From Micromonospora cremea (GTDB lineage Bacteria > Actinomycetota > Actinomycetes > Mycobacteriales > Micromonosporaceae), in the NCBI RefSeq assembly GCF_900143515.1, contig NZ_FSQT01000002.1, positions 3,101,501 to 3,165,500 on the forward strand: a DNA stretch of 64,000 bases, read 5' to 3'. The notes beneath the pieces are model-generated. The model had not been told where the DNA came from. It did not search any database and saw only the letters and a list, made by a program, of their open reading frames with translations. The position numbers and the translations under genes were made by a program. This document shows positions 1-8,199 of this stretch, piece by piece (positions within the stretch are counted from its first letter, which is position 1; every line of letters begins with the position of its first letter).

Positions 1-185
1 CCAGCGGGCAGTTCCCGGTGGGTACGCGGCTGCGGGTCACCAACCTGGACAACAACCGGGTGACCACGGTGACGGTGACCGGCCCGTCGGGCAGTTGCGT
101 GCTTCTGAACACCGCGGCGATGGACCAGATCCGCGAGCCGGGCAAGAACGTGGTCCGCCGCAACACCGTCGAGGTGCTCCGCTGA
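1..185 (+). CDS. C-terminal end of an RlpA-like double-psi beta-barrel protein (5' truncated by window edge)
   Basis: Only the last 60 residues are present, read from base 3 to a TGA at 183-185. They contain FPVGTRLRVTNLDNNRVTTV and then a segment ending in RRNTVEVLR. This layout (a VGT-x-L-x-V-x-N strand, a variable loop, then an L-x-x-A-A-x-D-x-I helix and a final V-x-V-L strand) is typical of the RlpA/expansin-type double-psi beta-barrel. Family members are secreted or lipid-anchored envelope proteins, and some bind or cleave denuded peptidoglycan. The acidic catalytic position cannot be judged from this fragment, and the loop GPSGSC departs from the usual DRGP. It is convergent with gabT, with a bidirectional terminator between them. 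Confidence 0.6.
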   Translation, partial: SGQFPVGTRLRVTNLDNNRVTTVTVTGPSGSCVLLNTAAMDQIREPGKNVVRRNTVEVLR

Positions 186-190
186 CACCG

Positions 191-244
191 CCGTTAGGAA
201 GGGCCCCTTCTTATGCACCAGGCGTTAAGAAGGGCCCTTCCTTC
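191..244. terminator. Bidirectional terminator made of two related GGGCCC palindromes
   Basis: Two related units, AGGAAGGGCCCCTTCTT (about 197-213) and AAGAAGGGCCCTTCCTT (about 228-244), are each nearly self-complementary and can also pair with each other across a short spacer. They lie between the convergent RlpA-like gene and gabT, as expected of a shared terminator. The same motif style recurs as an intergenic palindrome in Micromonosporaceae; that statement is from general knowledge and was not checked here. Confidence 0.6.
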
Positions 245-247
245 GGT

Positions 248-1519
248 TCAGCGGAAGGCGGCGTCGAGGATGTCGGCGCCGCGGGTGAGATGGGCGTCAG
301 AGATCACCAGCGGGGGCAGGAAGCGCAGCACGTTGCCGTACGTGCCGCAGGTCAGGGTGAGCAGGCCTGCGGCGTGACAGGCGGCCGAGATCGCCGCCGT
401 GGCCGATGGGTCGGGGATGAGCGTCCCCGGCTGCACCAGCTCAACGGCGAGCATCGCGCCCCGACCGCGCACCTCGGCGATCCGGGGGTCCCGGTCGGCG
501 ATGGCCCGTAGCCGGGGAGCCAGCACGGCCTCGATCCGGCGGGCCGCACCGGCCAGGTCCAGCTCGTGCATGGTCTCGATGGTGGCCAGCGCGGCGGCGC
601 AGGCGAGCGGGTTGCCGCCGTACGTGCCGCCGAGCCCGCCGACGTGCACCGCGTCCATCAGCTCGGCCCGGCCGGTCACCGCCGCCAGCGGCAGGCCGCC
701 GGCGATGCCCTTGGCCAGGGTGACCAGGTCGGGCTCGACGCCCTCGTGCTGGCAGGCGAACCAGTCGCCGGTGCGGCAGAAGCCGGTCTGGATCTCGTCG
801 GCGACGAAGACCACCCCGGCCGTCGTCGCCCAGTCGCGCAGAGCCGGCAGGAAACCCGGCGCGGGCACCACGAAGCCGCCCTCGCCCTGGATCGGCTCGA
901 TGAGCAGCGCGGCGACGTTCTCCGCGCCGACCTGCTTCTCGATCATCTCGATCGCCCGCGCCGCCGCGTCCGCGCCGGACAGCCCGCCGTCGCGCAGCGG
1001 GTACGACATCGGCACCCGGTAGATCTCACCGGCGAACGGCCCGAACCGGTGCTTGTACGGCATGTTCTTCGCGGTCAACGCCATGGTCAGGTTGGTGCGG
1101 CCGTGGTACGCGTGGTCGAAGACCACGACCGCCGGCCGCCCGGTGGCGTGCCGGGCGATCTTCACGGCGTTCTCCACCGCCTCGGCGCCGGAGTTGAACA
1201 GGGCCGAGCGCTTCTCGAACCCGCCCGGCGTCAGCGCGTTGAGCTGCTCGCACACCGCCACGTACGACTCGTACGGCGCGACCATGAAGCAGGTGTGGGT
1301 GAAGCGCTCGACCTGCGCCCGTACCGCCTCGACCACCTTCGGCGCGGAGTTGCCGACGCTGGTCACCGCGATGCCGGCGGCGAAGTCGATCCATTCCCGG
1401 CCGTCGACGTCGGTGAGCGTGCCTCCGCCAGCGCTGTCCACGTAGGACGGAATGACGCTGCCGACGCCCCGGGCGACCGCCGCCCCGCGCCGCTTGTGCA
1501 GTTCCTCCGACGATGCCAT
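248..1519 (-). CDS. gabT: 4-aminobutyrate aminotransferase (GABA transaminase)
   Basis: A 423-residue class-III PLP aminotransferase that transfers the amino group of GABA to 2-oxoglutarate, giving succinate semialdehyde and glutamate in the cytosol. Family motifs are in order: FAAGIAVTSVGN near the N-terminus, FNSGAEAVENAVKIAR for the cofactor phosphate site, the DEIQTGFCRTG strand with the PLP-ring aspartate, and LAKGIAGGLPLAAV with the Schiff-base lysine. Length is normal for the family. It starts with ATG at 1519, only 4 nt behind the stop of the upstream aldehyde dehydrogenase, so the two are surely one operon. A related class-III transaminase substrate (for example 5-aminovalerate) cannot be excluded. 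Confidence 0.88.
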   Translation of the reverse strand: MASSEELHKRRGAAVARGVGSVIPSYVDSAGGGTLTDVDGREWIDFAAGIAVTSVGNSAPKVVEAVRAQVERFTHTCFMVAPYESYVAVCEQLNALTPGGFEKRSALFNSGAEAVENAVKIARHATGRPAVVVFDHAYHGRTNLTMALTAKNMPYKHRFGPFAGEIYRVPMSYPLRDGGLSGADAAARAIEMIEKQVGAENVAALLIEPIQGEGGFVVPAPGFLPALRDWATTAGVVFVADEIQTGFCRTGDWFACQHEGVEPDLVTLAKGIAGGLPLAAVTGRAELMDAVHVGGLGGTYGGNPLACAAALATIETMHELDLAGAARRIEAVLAPRLRAIADRDPRIAEVRGRGAMLAVELVQPGTLIPDPSATAAISAACHAAGLLTLTCGTYGNVLRFLPPLVISDAHLTRGADILDAAFR

Positions 1520-1523
1520 CCGC

Positions 1524-2960
1524 TCAGCCTTCGATGTTGTGCATGACGTGCTTGATCCGGGTGTAGTCCTCCAGGCTGTAGACCGAGAGGTCCTTGCCGT
1601 GCCCGGAGTGCTTGAAGCCGCCGTGCGGCATCTCGGAGACGAACGGGATGTGCGTGTTCACCCAGACGCAGCCGAAGTCCAGCCGGCGGGTCATTCGCAT
1701 GGCCCGGCCGTGGTCCTTCGTCCAGACCGACGCCGAGAGGCCGTAGTCGACGCCGTTGGCCCAGCGCACCGCCTCGTCCTCGTCGGAGAACCGCTGCACG
1801 GTGATGACCGGCCCGAACACCTCGTCCTGGATGATCTCGTCGGCCTGGCGCAGCCCGGAGACCACGGTCGGCGCGTAGAAGTAGCCGCGCTCGCCCTGGC
1901 GGGAGCCGCCGGTCTGGATCGCCGCGTGGTCCGGCAGGCGGTCGACGAAACCGGTGACCCGGGCGAGCTGGTTGGCGTTGTTCAGCGGGCCGTAGAGCAC
2001 GTCGGCGTCGTCCGGTGCGCCGGTCTTCGTGCTGCGGGCCTGCTCGGCGAGCGCCGCCACGAAGTCGTCGTGGATGCCCGGCCCGGCCAGCACCCGGGTG
2101 GCGGCCGTGCAGTCCTGCCCGGCGTTGAAGTAGCCGCCCAGCGCGATGGCCTCGGCAGCCGCCGCCACGTCCGCGTCGTCGAAGAGCACCACCGGGGCCT
2201 TGCCGCCCAGCTCCAGGTGGGTCCGCTTCAGGTCGGGGGCCGCCGCGGCGGCGACCTCCATGCCCGCGCGGGTCGAGCCGGTGATCGACACCAGCTGCGG
2301 GGTCGGGTGCGAGACGAGGGTACGACCGGTGTCCCGGTCGCCGCAGACCACGTTGAAAACGCCCGGCGGAAAGAACTCCGCGGCGATCTCGGCGAGCAGC
2401 AGCGTCGACACCGGCGTGGTGTCCGACGGCTTGAGCACCACCGTGTTGCCGGCGGCGAGCGCCGGGGCGATCTTCCAGACCGCCATCATCAGCGGGTAGT
2501 TCCACGGGGTGACCTGCGCGCAGACGCCGATCGGCTCGCGTCGCACGTACGAGGTGTGCCCGGCCATGTACTCCCCGGCGGACCGCCCCTCCAGCAGTCG
2601 GGCTGCGCCGGCGAAGAAGCGGAACTGGTCCACCGCCGGCGGCAGCTCCTCCTCGGCGGTGAGCTGGCGCGGCTTGCCGGTGTTGCGGACCTCCGCGTCG
2701 ACCAGCTCCGCCGCCCGGTCCTCCACGGCGTCGGCGAGCTTGAGCATCGCCCGCTGCCGCTCGGCCGGGGTGACCTCCCGCCAGCTGTCGAAGGCGGTCG
2801 CGGCAGCGGTCATCGCCGCGTCCACGTCCGCCGCGCCGGACACCGGGGCCTGGGCGAACACCTCACCGGTGCAGGGGTCGATCAGGTCGGCGTAGCCGCC
2901 GTCGGCCGGTTCGACGTAGGAGCCGTTGACGAAGTTGCGCAGCTGCTGCTGGTCACTCAT
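1524..2960 (-). CDS. Gamma-aminobutyraldehyde-type NAD-dependent aldehyde dehydrogenase
   Basis: A 478-residue aldehyde dehydrogenase. It shows the cofactor/substrate strand TPWNYPLMMAVWKIAPALAA, a VVLKPSDTTP lysine motif, the GSTRAG glycine motif, ELGGKAPVV with the general-base glutamate, and GQDCTAATRV with the catalytic cysteine. Family similarity (aminobutyraldehyde dehydrogenase, PatD/YdcW type) and its operon with gabT suggest oxidation of 4-aminobutanal from putrescine to GABA, which gabT then deaminates. The frame stays open upstream, but ATG 2960 is preferred: GGAGAG lies about 9 nt before it and MSDQQQLRNFVNG matches the usual N-terminus. Betaine-aldehyde or another amino-aldehyde is a possible alternative substrate. 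Confidence 0.8.
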   Translation of the reverse strand: MSDQQQLRNFVNGSYVEPADGGYADLIDPCTGEVFAQAPVSGAADVDAAMTAAATAFDSWREVTPAERQRAMLKLADAVEDRAAELVDAEVRNTGKPRQLTAEEELPPAVDQFRFFAGAARLLEGRSAGEYMAGHTSYVRREPIGVCAQVTPWNYPLMMAVWKIAPALAAGNTVVLKPSDTTPVSTLLLAEIAAEFFPPGVFNVVCGDRDTGRTLVSHPTPQLVSITGSTRAGMEVAAAAAPDLKRTHLELGGKAPVVLFDDADVAAAAEAIALGGYFNAGQDCTAATRVLAGPGIHDDFVAALAEQARSTKTGAPDDADVLYGPLNNANQLARVTGFVDRLPDHAAIQTGGSRQGERGYFYAPTVVSGLRQADEIIQDEVFGPVITVQRFSDEDEAVRWANGVDYGLSASVWTKDHGRAMRMTRRLDFGCVWVNTHIPFVSEMPHGGFKHSGHGKDLSVYSLEDYTRIKHVMHNIEG

Positions 2961-3102
2961 GGCTGGTTCTCTCCGAGGGGGCCGGGGGTGCGGTCTGCGG
3001 CGGTTATCGCAATCTGTCTGCCATCTTGGCCACTGAATTCGCGGCAGACAAGGGTTGCGGCGACTGTTTCCGTCGGCTGCTCTCTCGTCTACGCTGCTCG
3101 GC

Positions 3103-4542
3103 GTGGAGCCCGCAGCCTTCTTCGTCGCCTCCCGCCCCGCCCACGGCGAGGGCGAGCTGACCGTCCACCACCCGTACGACGGTCGCCCGGTGGGGCGTAC
3201 CACCCTCGCCACGCCCGATCAGGTCGAGGCCGCCGTCGCGGCGGCGTCCGGAGTGGCCGCGCAGGCTGCGGCCCTGCCCGCGCATGCCCGCGCGGCGGCC
3301 CTGGACCATGTCTCCCGGCGGCTCGCCGAACGCGCCGAGGAGGTCGCGGCGCTGATCACCGCCGAGAACGGCAAGCCGGTGAAGTGGGCCCGGGCCGAGG
3401 TCGGGCGGGCCGTGTCCACCTTCCGGTGGGCGGCAGAGGAGGCCCGGCGCTTCTCCGGGGAACTGCAACGCCTCGACACCGATCCGGCCGCCACCGGACG
3501 GATCGCGCTGGTGCGGCGAGTGTCGAAGGGGCCCGTGCTGGGCATCGCGCCGTTCAACTTCCCGCTCAACCTGGTCGCGCACAAGGTGGCACCGGCCATC
3601 GCGGTCGGCGCGCCGATCATCGTCAAGCCGGCCCCGGCGACGCCGCTGTCCGCGCTGCTGCTCGGCGAGCTGCTGGCCGAGACCGAGCTGCCGGCCGGCA
3701 TGTTCTCGGTCCTGCCACTGCCGAACTCCCGCGCCGCCGAGCTGGTCACCGACCCCCGGCTGCCGGTCGTGTCGTTCACCGGGTCCGGGCCGGTCGGCGC
3801 GGCCATCCGTCGGCAGGCGCAGGAGAAGCACGTGACGCTGGAGCTGGGCGGCAACGCGGCCGCGGTGATCTGCGCGGACTGGACGGCCGACGAGGATCTG
3901 GCCTTCGCCGCGCAGCGGATCGCCACCTTCGCGAACTACCAGGCCGGCCAGTCGTGCATCGCCGTCCAACGGGTGTACGTGCACCACACCCTCTTCGCCG
4001 ACTTCCTGCCCCGGCTGGTGGCGGCGGTGCGCGCGCTGCGCACCGGCGACCCGGCCTCCGAGCTGACGGACGTGGGCCCGATGGTGTCCGAGGACGCGGC
4101 CCGCCGGGTCGAGACGTGGGTCGCCGAGGCGGTGGCGGCCGGCGCCACCGTCGAGGTGGGCGGCGAGCGCGACGGCGCCACGTACCCCCCGACCGTCCTC
4201 ACCGGCGTGCCGGCGGGCGCCAAGGTCGTCGCCGAGGAGGTGTTCGGCCCGGTGCTCGTGGTCGCCCCGGTCGCCGACGACCAGGCCGCGTTCACCGCGG
4301 TCAACGATTCGGCGTACGGGTTGCAGGCGGGCGTGTTCACCCGGCGCCTGGATGTGGCCTTCTCCGCCGCGCGGTCGCTGGAGGTGGGCGGGGTGATCGT
4401 CGGTGACGTGCCGTCGTACCGGGCGGACCAGATGCCGTACGGCGGGGTCAAGGGCAGCGGCGTCGGCCGGGAGGGGCTGCGCAGCGCCATGGACGATTAC
4501 ACCGAGCCGCGCGTCATGGTGCTGACCGGAATCGCGCTCTAG
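3103..4542 (+). CDS. NAD(P)-dependent aldehyde dehydrogenase, lactaldehyde/GAPN/semialdehyde type
   Basis: A 479-residue aldehyde dehydrogenase divergent from the gabT operon. Motifs: APFNFPLNLVAHKVAPAI (catalytic asparagine strand), IIVKPAPATPLS, FTGSGPVG, LELGGNAAAV with the general-base glutamate, GQSCIAVQRV with the catalytic cysteine, and EEVFGPVLVV near the C-terminus. The context suggests it could finish the GABA route by oxidising succinate semialdehyde, but the family also includes lactaldehyde and phosphonoacetaldehyde enzymes, so the substrate is inferred only. GTG 3103 is chosen because a TACGCT -10 box (3090-3095) sits 7 nt upstream, the spacing for a leaderless mRNA. The stop overlaps that of the convergent SUKH-3 gene by 4 nt. 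Confidence 0.75.
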   Translation: MEPAAFFVASRPAHGEGELTVHHPYDGRPVGRTTLATPDQVEAAVAAASGVAAQAAALPAHARAAALDHVSRRLAERAEEVAALITAENGKPVKWARAEVGRAVSTFRWAAEEARRFSGELQRLDTDPAATGRIALVRRVSKGPVLGIAPFNFPLNLVAHKVAPAIAVGAPIIVKPAPATPLSALLLGELLAETELPAGMFSVLPLPNSRAAELVTDPRLPVVSFTGSGPVGAAIRRQAQEKHVTLELGGNAAAVICADWTADEDLAFAAQRIATFANYQAGQSCIAVQRVYVHHTLFADFLPRLVAAVRALRTGDPASELTDVGPMVSEDAARRVETWVAEAVAAGATVEVGGERDGATYPPTVLTGVPAGAKVVAEEVFGPVLVVAPVADDQAAFTAVNDSAYGLQAGVFTRRLDVAFSAARSLEVGGVIVGDVPSYRADQMPYGGVKGSGVGREGLRSAMDDYTEPRVMVLTGIAL

Positions 4543-5117
4543 CCGACCTGCCAGGAGCCGTCGTCGTGGACCCGGGCGGGGGCGCGGCCTAGCAGCAGGG
4601 TGGTCAGCGCGGCGTCGATGGTGCCGTCGAGGAACCACTCGCCGGCCTGGTCCAGTGCGAAGACCCGGCCGCGCTCGTCCACCGCCAGGATGCTGTCCTG
4701 CTGCTCGGTGCCGATCGGGAAGAGCCGTACGCCGAGCACCGCCCCGAAGTCGCCGAGCGTGTCGGCGGTGTGCGCGATGGTGTGCGGACGGATGTCGAAG
4801 CGGGAGATGCACACCTGCTCGCCCGGGCCACGCCGCGCGCCGACCAGACTGGGGAACGCGGTCAGCGCCTTCACCGCGGCGGGAAAGACCGCGTGCTGAT
4901 GGGCCCGCCCCGGCACTGCGGTGACGTCCCGCACCGCCGCCGCGGCCATGATCTGGTCCCCGATGTGCGGTCGCCAACCGGCCGCCACCAGCGCGTTGGC
5001 GACCTCCGACGGGAAGCGGCCCGGGTCGGGTCCGGCGCGGCCTCCGGATGCCAGGGCTCCGAGAAGGCCCGCTGCGAGATCGGCAACACGTTGGCGTGCA
5101 CCAGGAAGTTGATGCAC
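4539..5117 (-). CDS. SUKH-3 domain protein (toxin-immunity superfamily), possibly the 3' half of a broken fusion
   Basis: The ORF encodes 192 residues. From about residue 34 to the end it carries a SUKH-3-like domain: RFPSEVANALVAAGW, then FDIRPHTIAHTADTLGDFG, LGVRLFPIGTEQQ, ILAVDERGRVFAL, and GEWFLDGTIDAALTTLLLGR. SUKH proteins are mostly immunity proteins against polymorphic toxins, especially nucleases and deaminases; SUKH-3 members are common in actinobacteria and some are fused to a deaminase-like domain. The first 33 residues (MHQLPGARQ...) look like a shifted reading frame, because the next frame there gives a more protein-like sequence (separate entry). The present start is therefore doubtful and the domain may be a residue of a longer gene. 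Confidence 0.6.
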   Translation of the reverse strand: MHQLPGARQRVADLAAGLLGALASGGRAGPDPGRFPSEVANALVAAGWRPHIGDQIMAAAAVRDVTAVPGRAHQHAVFPAAVKALTAFPSLVGARRGPGEQVCISRFDIRPHTIAHTADTLGDFGAVLGVRLFPIGTEQQDSILAVDERGRVFALDQAGEWFLDGTIDAALTTLLLGRAPARVHDDGSWQVG

Positions 5118-5220
5118 GAATCGCAGGGGCGTTCGGCCTCTTCAGGCGGGCGCTGGCGAGGACGACCGAATGCCACCGTGATCCCGGTTGCGGATTCAGC
5201 CAGGGATCGACGAGGGTTGC
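5009..5220 (-). pseudogene. Truncated and frameshifted fragment upstream of the SUKH-3 domain, possibly deaminase-like
   Basis: Read in the frame one base away from the SUKH-3 ORF, this stretch gives a coherent peptide: AESATGITVAFGR, then ERPCDSCINFLVHANVLPI and EPWHPEAAPDPT. It runs directly into the point where the SUKH-3 frame begins (RFPSEV). The CxxC followed by a hydrophobic helix recalls the zinc-binding end of deaminase-fold toxins of the YwqJ type; this is an inference from a short piece. A single-base change near 5005-5020 would join the two frames. The fragment has no start region of its own and is cut off at the start of the oppositely oriented DinB-like gene. Confidence 0.4.
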
Positions 5221-5223
5221 CGT

Positions 5224-5826
5224 ATGGCTGACTCCCTCGCCGACCCCGGCGCCGGCGCGAAGACCTCTGACAGCGAGCCCACCAGGACCTTCGGCTGGTC
5301 GGACCTGTTCGTCCACCCGGACGACGACCCGCGCTCCCACCGCAACTTCGTCGATGAGCGGACCATTCTCATCGAGTACCTGCGCGACCAGCGGCTGACC
5401 TTTCAGCTCAAGTGCGACGGCCTGGACGCCGACCAGTTGGCTCGGCGGCCGGTTCCGCCCTCGACGATGTCGCTGCTCGGTCTGATCCGGCACTTGGCCG
5501 AGGTGGAGCGCGGCTGGTTCCGGCGAACTATGGCCGGCCAGGACACGCCCAAGCTCTACTGCTCCGACGACGATCCCGACGGGGACTTCGACGGTGCGGT
5601 GGCCGATCCGGAGGTGGTCGCGGAGGCGCGGCGTGCCTGGCGGACGGAGGTGGAGTTCGCCGAGCGGTTCGTCGAGGCGTCGGACCTCGGGGTGCAGGGG
5701 CGACAACGTAAGGGCAACACCATCGTGCTGCGTGAGCTGCTGGTTCACATGATCGAGGAGTACGCGCGGCACAACGGGCACGCCGACCTGTTTCGCGAGC
5801 GGATCGACGGCAGGGTCGGTCAGTGA
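5224..5826 (+). CDS. DinB/DUF664 family protein
   Basis: A 200-residue protein with the four-helix DinB-like fold: DERTILIEYLRDQR early, the conserved MSLLGLIRHLAEVERGWFRR helix that supplies a metal-ligand histidine, and the C-terminal LLVHMIEEYARHNGHADLFR helix with two more histidines. DUF664 proteins are abundant in actinobacteria. The wider family includes mycothiol-dependent enzymes, but no reaction can be assigned to this member. ATG 5224 is favoured over the upstream in-frame start at 5188 because GAGG lies about 8 nt before it. It diverges from the decayed SUKH-3 locus. Confidence 0.75.
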   Translation: MADSLADPGAGAKTSDSEPTRTFGWSDLFVHPDDDPRSHRNFVDERTILIEYLRDQRLTFQLKCDGLDADQLARRPVPPSTMSLLGLIRHLAEVERGWFRRTMAGQDTPKLYCSDDDPDGDFDGAVADPEVVAEARRAWRTEVEFAERFVEASDLGVQGRQRKGNTIVLRELLVHMIEEYARHNGHADLFRERIDGRVGQ

Positions 5827-5882
5827 GCCGCAGCGGAGTCCGGCTCGACGTGGGTGTCGCGGCGGGCGAATAACATCGAGGG

Positions 5883-6185
5883 ATGGCAGCAGAACCCGGA
5901 ACGGAGAAGAAGAGCCAGTCCAATGCCTGGGCCTGGCCGGTGGGCATTCTGCTCGGTCTGGCGATCGGCATTCCCTCGTTCGGTTCGACGGGCGGGGTTG
6001 CCTTCGGTGTCGCCATCGGTATCGCTTTCGCGCTCGCGTTCGGTGCGACGACGAAGAAGCCTGCCGAGGGCCACAGCGGTGGTGACCCGGATGGCGGCGC
6101 CAACGCCACCGGGAGCGGCCCGACTCGGGGCGGGCCGGAGGGCGACGCCACTGGGGACGATGCCGGCGGGTCGCGCCAAGGGTGA
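5883..6185 (+). CDS. Small glycine-rich two-helix membrane protein, unknown function
   Basis: 100 residues. A short polar N-terminus is followed by two hydrophobic segments at about 17-31 and 38-54, both rich in glycine and alanine with small-residue spacing, as in tightly packed helical hairpins. The last 45 residues are hydrophilic and low in complexity (Gly, Asp, Thr). No function is recognised. A TAACAT -10 box ends 6 nt before the ATG, consistent with leaderless transcription. The stop overlaps a possible GTG start of the next gene. Confidence 0.55.
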   Translation: MAAEPGTEKKSQSNAWAWPVGILLGLAIGIPSFGSTGGVAFGVAIGIAFALAFGATTKKPAEGHSGGDPDGGANATGSGPTRGGPEGDATGDDAGGSRQG

Positions 6186-6188
6186 CCG

Positions 6189-6260
6189 ACTCCGGATCGG
6201 GGATATCGCGGCATCGAGGGCGGTGGGACAGCCCGATGTCGCCGATGTCGAGTGGATCAT
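6189..6260. repeat. Dispersed imperfect palindrome, family B, copy 1
   Basis: An inverted repeat with arms around GGGGATATCGCGGCATC and GATGTCGCCGATGTCGAGTG. It shares arm sequence with the element at 30696-30771. It overlaps the 5' end of the endonuclease V gene and supplies its candidate ATG codons. Confidence 0.5.
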
Positions 6261-6904
6261 GGCAAGAAGCGGTGGCCGTGCAGGAGGAGTTGCGGCCGCT
6301 GGTCGACCTGGTCGGGCCGGGGCCGGCCGCGCCCGCCACGGTGGCTGGCCTGGACGTCGCGTACGAGAAGAGCGGCGAGCTCCTCGCGGCGGCTGTGACC
6401 GTGCTGGATGCCCGGACGCTGGCCGTGGTGGACTCCGCGGTCAGCGTGGGCCGGCCCGCGTTCGGCTACGTCCCGGGGCTGTTCGCCTTCCGTGAGCTGC
6501 CCGCGTTGCTGGCCGCGCTGGACCGGCTGACCACTCTCCCGGCCCTGCTGGTCTGCGACGGGCACGGGCTGGCCCATCCGCGCCGGTTCGGGCTCGCCTG
6601 TCATCTCGGGGTGGTCACCGGGCTGCCCGCGATCGGGGTCGGGAAGACGCCGCTGGTCGGCGAGTGGGCTCCGCCGCCCATCGAGCGGGGCGCGTGGTCA
6701 CCACTGCGCGACGGGGGCGATGTCGTCGGCCGGGTGCTGCGGACCCGGGCCGGGGTGAAGCCCGTCTTCGTCAGCGTCGGGCACCGGATGAGCCTCGCGA
6801 ACGCGACTGCGCAGGTGCTCGCGCTGACCCCGCGCTACCGGTTGCCGGAGACCACCCGTACCGCCGACCGGCTCTGCCGGGACGCCCTCGCCGGTGCGGT
6901 CTGA
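6236..6904 (+). CDS. nfi: Endonuclease V (deoxyinosine 3'-endonuclease)
   Basis: About 222 residues from this start. Endonuclease V cuts one phosphodiester 3' to deoxyinosine, starting repair of deaminated adenine; some members act on inosine in RNA. Active-site elements are visible: VAGLDVAY with the first metal-binding aspartate, the wedge and glutamate region GYVPGLFAFRELP, LLVCDGHGLAHPRRFGLACH with the second aspartate, and GVGKTPLVG. The conserved N-terminal helix is WQEAVAVQEELRP. Start choice is uncertain: GTG 6182 overlaps the previous stop, while ATG 6236 and ATG 6245 fall inside a dispersed repeat. ATG 6236 is used because the conserved region begins just after it. Confidence 0.82.
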   Translation: MSPMSSGSWQEAVAVQEELRPLVDLVGPGPAAPATVAGLDVAYEKSGELLAAAVTVLDARTLAVVDSAVSVGRPAFGYVPGLFAFRELPALLAALDRLTTLPALLVCDGHGLAHPRRFGLACHLGVVTGLPAIGVGKTPLVGEWAPPPIERGAWSPLRDGGDVVGRVLRTRAGVKPVFVSVGHRMSLANATAQVLALTPRYRLPETTRTADRLCRDALAGAV

Positions 6905-7066
6905 CCAGCCGGAGACCGACGGCCGGAGGCACCCGCAGCGGGTCGGGGGTTGGGGTCGGAAAGCGTAACGCCGCACACATGCGGGCCGCTCTATGACCGG
7001 TGGTGGGGGCGGCCCGGTAGTAGCCTGACCCGCGGACCCCACCCGGGGAGGAACGGTGAGGTGATC

Positions 7067-8131
7067 ATGACGGTACGTCGGCGCGCGGCGCGTCTCGCGA
7101 CGGTCTGCGGTCTGGTGGGCGCCCTGGTGATGCTCGGTGCGTCGCCCGCGTTGGCCGACGACGATTCCGTCCGGGTGGATGCGGCCGGCAGCTTCGCCGC
7201 CGGCGGCTCCCCGCAGGGGGTGAACGTCGCCGTGCGCAAGCGCTCCGACGGGTGCGTCCTGCTGCGTACCGCCCTGAATCTGCGCCTCTCGGGTCTCCAG
7301 CCGGATCAGGTGACGGTGCATGTCAACGCGGGCGGTCGCTGGTTCCCGGTGCCCGTCTCCGGCGGTGGCGGCAGCGCGGTGACCGCGCAGACGTCGCCGG
7401 CGAAGCCGACCCTGTGCAAGGGCAAGGGCATCACCGTGCGGTACCGGGTGGCGTTCGCCGCCGGCGCGCCGGCTGGGCGGCTCGCGGTGACCGGCGTGGC
7501 GCTCAGCGCGACCGGCCATGAGTTGGGTCGGGGTTCCGACTCGTCGAAGCTGACCAGCCGGGCCTCCGCGTCGCCCACCCCGACGCCGTCGAAGAAGCCG
7601 TCGCCCACCCCGAGCGTGACCACCGAGGCCGCCCCGGCCGGCGACGCGGTGAACGAGGCCGCGCTGGGTGGCGCGCCCGACACCAAGGCGACCGCGGCCG
7701 AATCGTCCGGCGGCTCACCGGTGATGTTCTTCGGCATCGCGATGGTGGCGGTCGGGCTGCTGCTCATCGTGCTGCTGTTCCGCCGCTCGCGTCAGGACCG
7801 GAAGCCGGCCGACGAGCTGTCCGGGCCGCTACCGGGCAACCCCGGGGGCACCACCTACCGATCCGGGGGTGGGTCGCCGGCCGTGCCCGGTGCCCCCGGC
7901 CCGGTGTACGGGCAGCAGCAGGCGTCCGGCGGCTACGGCGCGGTGCCGACTCCCCGGCCCGCAACCGGCGGGGTCTACGGCGCCCGGCCGGCCGTGCCCC
8001 CGTCGCCGCCCGACGCGACGCAGGCCATGCCGGGTACTCCGGGTGCTCCAGGTGGCCGGCCGGGGCCCGACGACCCGCCCGCCGCTGCTGGCGGCGACCA
8101 CACCGTCTTCATGCCTCGGCTGCCTGGCTGA
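7067..8131 (+). CDS. Secreted, membrane-anchored protein of unknown function
   Basis: 354 residues. It has a Sec signal peptide (RRRAAR, a hydrophobic core, then GASPALADDD with a likely cleavage after ALA) and an extracellular domain of about 130 residues with two cysteines (DGCVLL and TLCKGKG) that could form a disulfide. A Ser/Pro/Thr stalk (SPTPTPSKKPSPTPS) follows, then one transmembrane helix near residues 224-243, a basic stop-transfer RRSRQDRK and a Gly/Pro-rich cytoplasmic tail. No sortase motif is present. It sits before the sugar-phosphate cluster but is probably a separate unit. ATG 7067 follows GGGGAGG and GGTGAGG purine tracts; a GTG two codons earlier is an alternative. Confidence 0.65.
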   Translation: MTVRRRAARLATVCGLVGALVMLGASPALADDDSVRVDAAGSFAAGGSPQGVNVAVRKRSDGCVLLRTALNLRLSGLQPDQVTVHVNAGGRWFPVPVSGGGGSAVTAQTSPAKPTLCKGKGITVRYRVAFAAGAPAGRLAVTGVALSATGHELGRGSDSSKLTSRASASPTPTPSKKPSPTPSVTTEAAPAGDAVNEAALGGAPDTKATAAESSGGSPVMFFGIAMVAVGLLLIVLLFRRSRQDRKPADELSGPLPGNPGGTTYRSGGGSPAVPGAPGPVYGQQQASGGYGAVPTPRPATGGVYGARPAVPPSPPDATQAMPGTPGAPGGRPGPDDPPAAAGGDHTVFMPRLPG

Positions 8132-8199
8132 GCGGGGCCGGACCCTGACCCTCCGATACGCTCAGGTCCGGTGAAACCTGCGGCCAAGGAGCGGAACCT

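Noticed and set aside
1452..4406. A 984-codon plus-strand frame over the gabT operon
   Set aside because: A shadow of the minus-strand aldehyde dehydrogenase and the plus-strand one; the peptide is low-complexity.
3004..6339. A 1111-codon open frame on the minus strand across aldehyde dehydrogenase, SUKH-3, DinB and endonuclease V genes
   Set aside because: Composition is Arg/Pro/Gly-rich shadow translation antisense to genes with clear motifs; no protein family is recognisable.
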